64,000 nt of DNA, from positions 22,761,171 to 22,825,170 of the forward strand of contig OY755047.1 in assembly GCA_963576565.1 (NCBI GenBank), written 5' to 3'. Below are positions 45,705 through 54,431 of this stretch, one piece after another. The position numbers and the translations under genes were made by a program. Position 1 is the stretch's first letter. The number at the start of each line of letters is the position of its first letter. This stretch comes from Aspidapion aeneum. Taxonomy: Eukaryota; Arthropoda; Insecta; Coleoptera; Brentidae. Under the pieces are notes generated by a model. That model worked only from the letters and a program-made list of their open reading frames with translations. It ran no database searches and had not been told where the DNA came from.

Positions 45705-46724
45705 TTAGTTTTCCTGATCTCTTCTTCGGTACTCTGTCCCGCTAGATGGCGAGCGAGACCTTATTTGGACGCGACAATCGCGTTGAATATGCCCTGTACG
45801 TCCGCATCTGAAACACTTTACATTTGGAGGGGATCGTCTGCTTTCTTTCAAAGAGTCAATCTTCTCTCTCAGTGATTGAAACATTTGGTTTAGCGTTTTT
45901 GAGTTGACCTCATGTCCATTGCTCATTTCTTCTCCCTCCTGAATTGAAACAGCTCTTACTTTTGGCCTGGACATATTATTTGATGATTCAATTTCAAGGG
46001 CTCGAATCAACACTTCACTGCTGTTATGGAAGCGTTCTCGACAAAGTAACTTTGCTAAGTCCGTGTCTCGTAATCCGTTAATAAAGCGATCTACCGTGAA
46101 GGGATCTCTGTAATTTTCTGGAATTTCTGGGTAAGCTAAATACATCAGCCTCCTGATATCTGCTTCATACTCTTGCAATGATTCTCCTGTTCTTTGTTGA
46201 CGAACATTTAATTCTGACCAATGTAAATTTCGCAAGTGTTCGTCTCCATACCTTCTTTCTAGCGCTGCCACTAAAGCGTTATAATTCTGTTTTAGTTCGA
46301 CTGGAATGGACCGTAAAAGTCCGAGTGCAGGTTCCCGTAGAGCTACTAACAACGCTCTAGCTTTTTCGTCCTCGTCCCAACCATTTGCAGCGGCGGCAGC
46401 TTCAAATTGTTGTTTGTAGGTGGACCAGGAGGACGTACCGTCAAAATTTGGAGGCTTAATGTTCTGGTTGGAATTCACGACACATCCCTGAGCTTTTATT
46501 TTGTTGTGTTCTTTCTGAAGCTGTATAAGCTGTTTCGACACGTCCTGGAATTTTTCTTCCATGGTTTGAAAAACTTCTTCCCTTACATTCTGTAGTTTGT
46601 TCTCCACTTTTTCTTCAACATGTTGTACCTTTTCTTCAACATTTTGTACCTTCTCTTTAACATTTTGTACCGTTTCTTCTACATTCTGCAAATTATTTTG
46701 TACCTTTTGTTCTACACTATGCAT
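45705..46724 (-). CDS. gag: Gag, main part (capsid and zinc knuckle), 339 codons
   Basis: Nucleocapsid-type Gag. The N-terminal about 65 residues are a heptad-like array built on VQNVEEK (coiled coil), encoded by imperfect 21-bp tandem repeats. A capsid-like region follows (NFDGTSSWSTYKQQFEAAA, then a segment with LREPALGLLRSIP and YEADIRRLMYLAYP), as in retrotransposon gag domains. A CX2CX4HX4C zinc knuckle sits at residues 304-317 and a basic tail follows. It ends TAA at 45705-45707, overlapping the pol frame. The true N-terminus is in another frame (46733-46969): a small indel in the purine run near 46735-46745 separates them, so this copy cannot make a full Gag without frameshifting. Confidence 0.93.
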   Translation of the reverse strand: MHSVEQKVQNNLQNVEETVQNVKEKVQNVEEKVQHVEEKVENKLQNVREEVFQTMEEKFQDVSKQLIQLQKEHNKIKAQGCVVNSNQNIKPPNFDGTSSWSTYKQQFEAAAAANGWDEDEKARALLVALREPALGLLRSIPVELKQNYNALVAALERRYGDEHLRNLHWSELNVRQQRTGESLQEYEADIRRLMYLAYPEIPENYRDPFTVDRFINGLRDTDLAKLLCRERFHNSSEVLIRALEIESSNNMSRPKVRAVSIQEGEEMSNGHEVNSKTLNQMFQSLREKIDSLKESRRSPPNVKCFRCGRTGHIQRDCRVQIRSRSPSSGTEYRRRDQEN

Positions 46725-46732
46725 TCTTTGGG

Positions 46733-46969
46733 TTATTTCTTCTTAAGATCTTCGGTTGCAGTCTTGAACTCTTCTCTCAGCTGTTCGGAGTTGCTCTTTA
46801 TCTGATCGAAGTTTTCTTGCATGCTATCTAATGTCTGTCTCATGTCATTCTGGTTTTGTTCCATGGTCTGTCTTATATCGTTCTGATTTTGAGCCATTTG
46901 AGCTGCTAGAGCCTGTATCATTTTAGTTAGATCTTCCATCTTTGCCGATCCTTGTCTAGTAAGCATCAA
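46733..46969 (-). CDS. gag: Gag, N-terminal part, separated by a frameshift
   Basis: 78-codon frame beginning MMLTRQGSAKMEDLTKMIQ with Gln/Asn-rich repeats (QNQNDIRQTM, QNQNDMRQTL) and ending DLKKK then TAA. The downstream gag frame can be read back past its ATG through this junction, which indicates a one-base length change in an A/G run, not two separate genes. Whether this is a real lesion or a sequencing homopolymer error cannot be decided here. Confidence 0.8.
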   Translation of the reverse strand: MMLTRQGSAKMEDLTKMIQALAAQMAQNQNDIRQTMEQNQNDMRQTLDSMQENFDQIKSNSEQLREEFKTATEDLKKK

Positions 46970-46999
46970 CTTCCTGATAAATCACTTAAAACGTCTATT

Positions 47000-47770
47000 T
47001 TAGGGCTATAAAGCGAATGTCGGTTTTTCAATATCTCTTCCAATTCTTAAATAGAACCTAATCGAATGTTCTGGAATATGCTGGTAAATGCTACTCTTTC
47101 TGCTACTAGGCAAATGTAGAAGTCACTTTTTGATTATCTCTTTTGGTTCTCGAATATACCGTCGTAGAATGTTATGGAATATTCTAGAAATAATTTCTAA
47201 TTCTTACTTTTAAAATAACTAAGCTACTGTCGAAGTCGGTATTTGTATATCTCTTCTAGTTTTTGAATAGAACGTCGTAGAATGTTATGGAATCTTCTAG
47301 AAATTCTTTCTAATTCTTACTTTTGAAATAACTAAACTAATGTCGAAATCGGTATTTGTATATCTCTTCTAGTTTTTGAATAGAACGTCGTAGAATGTTA
47401 TGGAATCTTCTAGAAATTCTTTTTAGTTCTTACTTTTGAAATTACTAAGGTAATGTCGAAGTCTCTTTTTGGATATTTCTTCTGGTTTTCGAATAGAGCG
47501 TCGTAGAAAGTGATGGAATGTTCTAGAAATTCTTTCTGATTTTTACTTTTAAAATTACTAATCTAATGTCGAAGTCGGTATTTGTATATCTCTTCTAGTT
47601 TTTGAATAGAACGTCGTAGAATGTTATAGAATATTCTAGAAAATCTATCTAATTATCAATTTTTGGACTGTAAAGTTAATGTCGAAGTCGGTTCTTAAAT
47701 ATCTCTTTTAGTTTTTGAATAAAACAATATCGAACTTCTTCGAATATTCTGGAAAAATCACTCACTGTTT
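47000..47770 (-). repeat. 113-bp tandem repeat in the retrotransposon leader
   Basis: About six imperfect head-to-tail units between gag and the primer site. The motif GAATAGAACGTCGTAGAATG recurs at intervals of exactly 113 bp (equivalent bases at about 47160, 47273, 47386, 47499, 47612 and 47725). Each unit also holds a TAATGTCGAAGTCGG-like and a TCTTCTAGTTTTTGAA-like segment. Copies at the two ends are the most diverged. Confidence 0.9.
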
Positions 47771-47925
47771 TTCTGTCCAATTGTCCTATCCGGTGGTAAT
47801 ATGTAAGGGTAGTCTTTGCACTATTCAGTTCTGAATATTCTGGCAAAATCACTTACTGTTCTTCTTTTTAATTGTCCTAGCCGGTGGTACTGTGTAAGGA
47901 TAGTCTTTGCACTATTTATTTATTT
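47745..47925 (-). repeat. 91-bp direct repeat next to the primer site
   Basis: Two units containing CCGGTGGTA, GTAAGG and TAGTCTTTGCACTATT. TAGTCTTTGCA recurs 91 bp apart (47810 and 47901). Unrelated to the 113-bp units. Confidence 0.85.
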
Positions 47926-47927
47926 TA

Positions 47928-47945
47928 ATCTCACTTCTGACACCA
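47928..47945 (-). other. Primer binding site, complementary to tRNA-Leu 3' end
   Basis: The plus strand reads ATCTCACTTCTGACACCA, two bases inside the 5' LTR. This equals the 3' end of eukaryotic tRNA-Leu (CAA type, ending CCCACTTCTGAC plus ACCA) except for one base. The minus-strand RNA would therefore pair with that tRNA to prime reverse transcription. Confidence 0.8.
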
Positions 47946-47947
47946 AT

Positions 47948-48362
47948 TGTTACGGGTTCACAACGACAAATTAAGACTCGCAATTGTTGAAAACGATACG
48001 TCAATTTATTTCGACAAATTATGTACAAAAACACGCACTTAAACTTAGTAATAACATGCTAATAATTCACTACTATAATCGGTCTATTAACTTCGTGTTA
48101 ATCTCACGACCACTACAGCACGTTATCTCTGACTGACTGCCTGGTGCGCGACCCCGGCCCTATATATAGGATCGTCCATCTCTCTCGAACTTTCCGGCAG
48201 CCTTCGACGTCCGGAAAGTTCCCGCACTACCGCGACCGCAAGCCACAGACAACGCAACTAAAACCTAGACTAAGAATACACCCTTAAGATAAATCGACCT
48301 AATACTACACTAAACCTAAATAAATTCCAATTATAAAATTTAAATAACTTAAATTTGTAACA
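47948..48362 (-). repeat. 5' LTR of the gypsy-type element
   Basis: 415 bp, starts TGTTAC and ends GTAACA on either strand. It contains a TATATATA box, a downstream AATAAA (in GAAATAAATTG near the far end on the minus strand) and a perfect 11-bp inverted repeat upstream of the TATA box. Nearly identical to the copy at 41697-42111. Confidence 0.97.
48161..48221 (-). promoter_or_regulatory. LTR core promoter: TATA box with GAAnnTTC palindromes upstream
   Basis: On the minus strand an 11-bp perfect inverted repeat (48211-48221 and 48187-48197) precedes TATATATA (48161-48168) by 18 bp. Each arm contains GAAnnTTC (GAACTTTC and GAAAGTTC), and the arm nearer the TATA box continues into GAG, so it resembles two and a half heat-shock-element units. 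The same arrangement occurs in the other LTR (41936-41970, TATA near 41911). The TATA call is strong; the heat-shock reading is inference. Confidence 0.55.
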
Positions 48363-48472
48363 ATATTAAGACGTATCTTGAAATCGTTAGGTTTTCAATA
48401 GATTCACGGGTGCCTAATATTGCCATCCATAGGTAGATCTGCTTCCTATGCAATACGGATAGGCAAATCGAT

Positions 48473-48592
48473 ATGAGGATGTGTTCTCCATGCCTCAGAT
48501 ATGTTCATGAAGAATGTGTCCGTCTTACCAAGTGTGACAAAGAAATACTTGTTTGTCCATACTGTACTGTTATACGATTTCATAAAAAATAA
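48473..48592 (+). pseudogene. PHD-type zinc-finger half, 39 codons
   Basis: Short frame MRMCSPCLRYVHEECVRLTK then CDKEILVCPYCTVIRFHKK, stop. Spacing C-x2-C-x4-H-x2-C-x12-C-x2-C is that of the second half of a PHD finger, as found at the C-terminus of pogo-like insect transposases. The first half is not seen upstream in frame. The LTR element is inserted just upstream (left flank 41400-41690). Probably the tail of an old DNA transposon gene; other origins are possible. Confidence 0.4.
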
Positions 48593-49147
48593 AAACGCAA
48601 TAAAGTTTTGATCTTTCTTTATTTTAGTGCTTATTAACATGTTCCTAATATTTGCCACTACCTGGCAATATTTGGGATAGATGTTCCAAATATTGTCATT
48701 TTACGATGTTTTTTAAAACCCCTCTAAAAAAAATAATATTAAAATTAAAAATAAGTGGTATACCTTTCTATTAAGAAAACATGCAGTACAATTATTTCAC
48801 TAAATTACAAATTAATCTAGCTAAAAATATTGAAACAAGAAAATTAAATTCCTTAAGGTGGCAATATTTGGCTAGGTACTTTATCATTGTGGTTACTGTA
48901 TGTCTGTATAAATTATTTTATTTATATAAAAATAATAAAAAAAATGGAAAAACAGGAAGACAAATTGATAACTTTTACAAAGGGTCTAATTTACATCACA
49001 AATTTGTTCGGTAAACCCTCGTAATATAAAAGAAGGAAATCCAGCTTCAGGGGATATGTTAAAAGCCTAATTTGCCCCAAATTTTTCAAAATGAGAAAGC
49101 CCGGTGAGGACTGACAAAAATTGCGGTTGTCGACCCCTAGGCCGGCT

Positions 49148-49323
49148 TGTAGGGGAGACCGGGGTACTTTCATTTTTGGAGTATGCTGAACTGAGGTAGA
49201 AAAAGAGTTAGTGCACTCGCGATTCCTCTATGCCGATAGGTGAGCTCATTCATTCGGTAAGTTTTATGTTTTCACTGGTGTGACAACGAACCCGTGAGAC
49301 AACCAGCCCCGGTCTTCCCTACA
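49148..49323. mobile_element. MITE (TGTAGGGGAGACCGGGG)
   Basis: 176 bp; ends TGTAGGGGAGACCGGGG / CCCCGGTCTTCCCTACA, a 17-bp inverted pair with one mismatch. Confidence 0.8.
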
Positions 49324-50144
49324 GGGTGACCCACATTTTTGGGCGATTCAAGATTATAAGTCTGTTCCATCATCACATTGGACAGTCATAAGACCGTATA
49401 AAAAATCCAAGTGCCTGCGCAATACAATACGAAAAATGTTTTAAAACAGTTTTGGTTAGATGCAACGACCAACTAACTAGTCCAAAAAACACAAATGCTT
49501 TTGGCGTAGTGATCGATTTACTTCAGTCATCTGATCATATGCAAAAGAGTTAAATTGAAAGTCACGTGACTAAAAGAAAAGGTGGGTTTCGACGCTCGGG
49601 TAAAGGTAGATCGAGGGCAAAGTATGAACTCGAGAGCTCTAAATTAAAGCTGCAAACAGAAAAAAAAGATTTGTAACGTACTTTGCAAGACTGACGATTG
49701 TATGTTTTCTTTCTTACACATTTTGTAAAATTATCAGAATACATTTTAAATTTTAGTTCTTGAAAATGCAGAAAATCTTTTACAGTAATTTCATTTATAT
49801 TCACAAACTATAAACCACTACAGGCTGCGTAAGCAACTAAATATACCAAAAATTGAAACCAAAACTTGCATTGGCACTTACTTTTTGGCGAAAATTGTGA
49901 TATTTTTTTTTATTTTTTGTAATGACACAAATTTTATCTTAAATTTATACATTTATTGCTTTGTTATAAAGCCTTTATATTTTGTAATTTGATTTTTGAT
50001 TTTACTTGCATATTATAGAAAGCTTCAATATTCACAAAGTTTTTATAATTTTATTCATTTCTGGTAAATATAGATGGTGCTGCTTTTAAGATTAAGAAAA
50101 TCACATTCTGTAGCTTGTAGTTTGGTATGTAGGTATAGTTTTTG
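49324..50144. other. Intronic, nothing recognised
   Basis: AT-rich; short frames only. Confidence 0.5.
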
Positions 50145-50575
50145 CAAAGTCATGGGGTTCTATCGATTTCATGAAATTTTGCTTCATTCTGCCCTTCAAA
50201 AGTTACCCAAATTCATATAAAATCTTCCTGGTATAATTTCAACCCTACCAACAGAGAAGAAGCGCGACTCTTTGCGGTCCGAGCACAAAGTCTTTGTTTT
50301 CTGACCGACCCAGCCCAGGTGGATGCACCACACCTGATTGGCAGATTTTTTTGAAATGCGCTTTTAATTGCGTTCAGGTGGTCGTTGCGGGACCCCTTTA
50401 GTCGGCAGTATGCAGAGTTAGAAAATAAATCAGTGTCGTTTCTGTAGGTATAGGAATAGAAAGTTTATTATCTATTTTTATTTCTTTAGTTTACGCCATA
50501 ATTAAATGAAATAATTTTCATGAGTATATCTACCGCCGCCCATGTCACTTTCTTTAAAGGATATGCCGATTTGTT
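50145..50575 (+). repeat. 430-bp repeat, plus copy of an inverted pair
   Basis: Similar over its whole length to 57060-57490 on the other strand: GAAATTTTGCTTCATTCTGC, GAGCACAAAGTCTTTGTTTTC, GGAATAGAAAGTTTATTATC and TCATGAGTATATCTACCGCC. Non-coding. Confidence 0.85.
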
Positions 50576-50600
50576 CAACTGACTTTGCAAAAACTATATA

Positions 50601-51903
50601 TACAGTTTGTTCCAGGTTAAGTGTCCCCCGTTGCTAACTTTTTTATTAATAAAGATAGAAAAAAGTTTAAATTGGCGAACTAGAAGGATTTTTCATGTTC
50701 TTTAAGATAATTTTAAGAAATTAAACATGACTTTTTGGAATTTCAAGTTTTTTCAAAAAACATAAAAAAAAAATTAATTAAACACTCTGTTTTTTATAAT
50801 CTTTTTCTGATAGGCCTTTTAATTCTAAACAAAAGTTGTCTTTTGATTTTTTTTTCTTTTTCCTAAAGCTAAAAATAACGAAGATATTTGAAATTAAAAA
50901 TTACGTAATTAATAAAATTTTTTTGATAGAAAGAAGTCTAAGCGTAATTTTTAAATTCCAATTTAAAAATCTTCGTTATTTTTAACGTTAGAAAAAAAAT
51001 TAAAAGACATTTTTTGTGTAGAATGTTCAATTAATATTGTTACCTTCCTAGCCCGCGCAGCAATATCTAGAGAAAGTATTAGTGTTTAATGCTGCCCGTT
51101 ATTTATATTTATATTATTTATTTATTTATATTTATATTATTATTTTACCAGAATTCTGCTGGTAAATGAAAGAAGGTAAGCTTCTAGCGTGTTGCCGATT
51201 TTTTTCCTTTGTTTTAGTTCAATAAACGCCTGTTTTCCCACACGGGGTGAATTTAACTTTGGGGTAATTTTTTTTGTGATATCTCTAGTCTTCTCCCCTT
51301 CAAGCACAGCCGTCTAATTAGTTTCGACGAAAAAAAAAATTGTTTCCGAAAATGTGTTATTGGGTATATTTTGACCTATACTAGCAATATTGTCGAGATG
51401 TCTGTCTGTGTGTGTGTCTATCCTTAGTACGATAGCTCATAAACCGCTAAACCAATTTTCATAAAATGTTCAGGTAAAATAGTGTTTGACACTCCAACGA
51501 GCTGATTAGATTTGTGTCAAAATCCATTAAGGTTAATGACAAGTTAAAAAAAAAAACTTTTTAACCGAGCATCGCATCAATATGCGGTTTTTGGAATACA
51601 GTAGACTACTGCATTTTGCTTACTAATTTGTGTTATAACCAAAAACTTCGTAGGACCTTTAGTTTGCGAGATAATTAAAACAAACTGCTTTCAGGGCTGA
51701 TATATTATGGCTTCACTTAAAGTGTGCTAATAGGCTAGCTAGGAAGGTATCAGCACAGGGATCCGTCAGGGATCCATTTATTTTTATATTTATGGTTTTT
51801 GAAAAAACTTGAAAATTCCAAAAGGACATGCTCTATAATTTTTTCTATCTTTAACAATAAAAAAGTTAGCAATGGTGGACACTTAACTTAGAACACCCTG
51901 TAT
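50601..51903. mobile_element. Foldback element interrupted by a CCTTCCTAGCCCG repeat
   Basis: Ends TACAGTTTGTTCCAGGTTAA and the inverse TTAACTTAGAACACCCTGTA, flanked by TA. The inverted arms (about 300 bp) meet near 50925. The right arm is split by the repeat at 51041-51783: it runs 50930-51035 and resumes at about 51790. Arms share TTGCTAACTTTTTTATT and AAATCTTCGTTATTTTTA blocks. Confidence 0.8.
51041..51783 (+). repeat. CCTTCCTAGCCCG repeat family, copy 4
   Basis: Plus-strand copy from TACCTTCCTAGCCCGCGCAG to about GATCCGTCAGGGATCCATTT. Inserted in the right arm of the foldback at 50601-51903, whose arm continues on both sides. Confidence 0.85.
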
Positions 51904-52650
51904 ATAGTATATAAATACCTATCAAAGTACAACAGGTAACAGGTGCGTACGGAATATAAGGGCGTAACAAATAGACACAAGCCTACGGTTCTCAGATTTA
52001 AGATTCCTTCTGGTGACAATACAATTTTATAAAAAAGAAACGGGGGTAGGGGTTAAGTAAATTTAGTAGACTTAAAATTGAAAAATTGGATTGTAAAAAA
52101 CTGACAAAAAGAAACTTGGTAATAATGAGGCCTTGCTAGAAATAAAAAGGGTGCAAATCACCAATTATACATCCTGCGTTTTGCTTCTTTTTGATTTATT
52201 TTTTTAAAGTTAAATGATTCTAGTTAAAAATTACACTAAAAGTTAAAAAATAATCAAGATTTAAAAATATCGTTAATGGCTTATTATAGAACTGTTGCAA
52301 TAAAGCCAGGCTAAAATATGCCAGGCAGTATTCTGACAGTTTCACATGAAAAACTGACAGTTGGTCCTTCAAAATTGACATACAACAGTTGAATTTAAAA
52401 CTAAGTCATTTTCCAATTCCCATAAATTTGAAACTCGATATAAAATCGTTGCACGTATACATCTCCATTTGATGTGTATCTTTAATAATAATTAATATTG
52501 TTAAATCTGCACTAAACAGAAATCTGCCAAATAGTTTTTTTCTTTTTAGTACAATTTTCTAATAAAATCGTTTAACTTAAAAAAAAAGATTTATTTTTAA
52601 CAGAATATTGAGGCTTTTGTTTCCTTTTGGCCTTTTCCTTAGTGACTTAC
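51904..52650. other. Intronic, one MITE relative
   Basis: Apart from the TGCCAGGCAGTATTCTGACA relative at 52316-52400, nothing recognised up to the GTPase exon donor. Confidence 0.5.
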
Positions 52651-52787
52651 GTGAGGTTGTCCAGCAGTATCCAATATCTCAAAGTACACAATTTCGTTGT
52701 CTATTACGGTGTGGAAAGTATATATTTTTTCCAAGTTAGGACAATATTCGCCAATAAATCGTCGGGTGATAAATCTCACAACCAGTG
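52651..52787 (-). CDS. Small GTPase (RERG/RasL-like), internal exon with switch I and DTAGQ
   Basis: Internal coding exon of 137 bp on the minus strand. It is preceded by a pyrimidine-rich tract ending in TAG and followed by a GTAAGT donor. It enters in phase 1 (the first codon, Ala, takes its G from the missing upstream exon, as expected after a GKS P-loop) and ends in phase 0. The translation begins (A)[14 protein letters not shown] and ends [20 protein letters not shown] is the G3 motif of Ras-type GTPases. In switch I the usual Thr of the DPT motif is replaced: the exon reads CPNLEKIYT. Family knowledge: Ras-like GTPases of the RERG/RasL11-12 group are GDP/GTP switches. The frame joins precisely to the exon at 19958-20055, 32.6 kb downstream on the same strand. 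The P-loop exon was not found to the right and is probably outside the window. Exact orthology is not assigned. Confidence 0.9.
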
Positions 52788-52934
52788 CTAAAAAAGAAAA
52801 AACAATTGTTTTTTGTTTTGTTGTTGTTTGGATTTCCACAGGTGGCTGAGGATCTGTGGGATTACACAGAAACAAAATGTAAAAAATGTAATAATAAGAA
52901 ATTGAAACAAGTTTTAGTGGCTAGTCGGCTAAAA

Positions 52935-53740
52935 AAAGTTTTTGTTTCTCTCATATTTTTACGTGGGTCCCTCGGAAGCCTCACCTCACGGGGGTGCAAA
53001 AGTTCTAATGGACACCCAATAAGTGTTGACAGTTAACTGTTTTGTCCTTATGGAACTCCTCAGAACAATGCTTGGTCAATGTGACACCCCTGCGAAGTTA
53101 ATCAGACTGTTTTGCCTCTCATCCTAGTAAGAAAACTCTCGCGAGAAGCGCCATCTACCGAGATACGAGAGACTAGAACAAGAGCAGACGAGTATAAATT
53201 GCTATATATCGATCGACGAAAAGATCGATTACAAAAAAAAAGAAACCATCCGTGACCTACGATAGCACTTCTATCCTTCAGGTCCCAGCAACGCTGATTA
53301 GCATTTCTACCCACTTTCAGACTTGAGCGTCAATCAGCGGAATTTTAAAGCCAACTATATATAGTTGGCTTTAAAATTGCTATAGCACATTATACTCGCC
53401 TGCTCCTGTTCTAGTTTCTCTCGTATCTCGGTAGATGGCGGTTCTTGCGAGGGTTTTCTCACTATAGACTGAGCTGAGAGACAAACCGGTCTGATTAACT
53501 TTGCAAGGGTGTCACATTGACCAAGCAGTGTTCTGAGGCGTCCCTTAAGGACGAAACAGTTAACCGATAACACTTATTGGGTGTCCATTAGACCTTGGAC
53601 CCCCGTGAGGTTAAGCTTTCGAGCTACCCACGGAAAAATATGAGAGAAACAAAAACTTCTTTCTAACCGATTAGCCACGAAAACTTGTTTGATTCTTAAA
53701 TTCACGGATACTAAAATTTACGTTTGATAATAAGAAAATC
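52935..53740. repeat. Two head-to-head relatives of the 513-bp repeat around a palindrome
   Basis: 52935-53347 matches the 513-bp unit on the minus strand; 53375-53740 matches it on the plus strand with an internal deletion. Between them is the perfect palindrome AAAGCCAACTATA/TATAGTTGGCTTT (53348-53373). GTTAACTGTTTTGTCC and GGACGAAACAGTTAAC mark the two outer parts. Confidence 0.85.
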
Positions 53741-53924
53741 TTTTCGAACAAACTTCCGTTCGATCAAAAAAATTGGAAAATTTTTCGCGACCCAATCAAA
53801 CAGTAAAGAGGACATTTATAATATAAAATAATTCAAATCTGTTTCAAGTCGAGAAAAATACTTGTTTTTATTTGAAAAAAAGAATATTGTTAGTAAAAAA
53901 AAACATTTCTTGTGGCTAAGCTGG

Positions 53925-54125
53925 TATAAAAAGATTTTGTTTCGCTTGTATTTTGCCGTGGGCAGCTCGAAAGCTGTACACCTACGAGGTCCAAGATTTA
54001 ATGGACACCTATTAAGTATTGACAGTTAACTGTTTCGCCCTTAAAGGACTCTTTAGAATACTGCATGGTCAGTGTGACCTTTGCAAAGCCAGAGGGACAG
54101 TATACACATCTCATCTTACGACATT
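53925..54125 (-). repeat. Diverged relative of the 513-bp repeat
   Basis: Minus-strand similarity: CCGTGGGCAGCTCGAAAGCT, CCAAGATTTAATGGACACCT and TTGACAGTTAACTGTTTCGC. A third, older unit near the palindromic pair. Confidence 0.7.
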
Positions 54126-54431
54126 AGTAAGAGAAATGATAAATGTTGCCTGCGATACCTTATGCTTTTCAAAGTGGCGACATCTACCGAATACAAAAGA
54201 ATTATCAGATTCACAAGAATGCTTGTCTTGCTTAAAGAACATGAATGAATTTCATACAATAACCTCGGCCATCGTTATTTTGATGTAAAACATTTTATGT
54301 TGTCCGATCAAGAAAATTTGTATTTCTTTAATATAGTTAATTTTCTTTTTATTAGAGTATTTGTTATCCCATTTCACGCTGATAACACGAATCGAATATA
54401 ATTTATTTTTCCTGTTGGCTGCAATATATTT

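Larger units (their letters stand above)
41697..48362 (-). mobile_element. Complete Ty3/gypsy LTR retrotransposon, minus strand
   Basis: A 6,666-bp element bounded by two 415-bp LTRs that begin TGTTAC and end GTAACA. The 4-bp target duplication ATAT lies at 41693-41696 and 48363-48366. Reading on the minus strand, the order is 5' LTR, primer binding site, a long repeat-rich leader, gag, pol (protease, reverse transcriptase, RNase H, integrase), polypurine tract, 3' LTR. There is no envelope gene. Domain order and the D,59,D,35,E integrase place it in Ty3/gypsy (Metaviridae). I saw only about two differences between the LTRs (near 41729/47980 and 41808/48059), which implies a recent insertion. 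It lies in the same orientation as the host GTPase gene, inside its 32.6-kb intron. Gag is broken near 46733; pol is open throughout. Confidence 0.97.

Noticed and set aside
42793..46805. Several plus-strand frames of 60-122 codons
   Set aside because: Shadows of gag and pol on the opposite strand; no motifs of their own.
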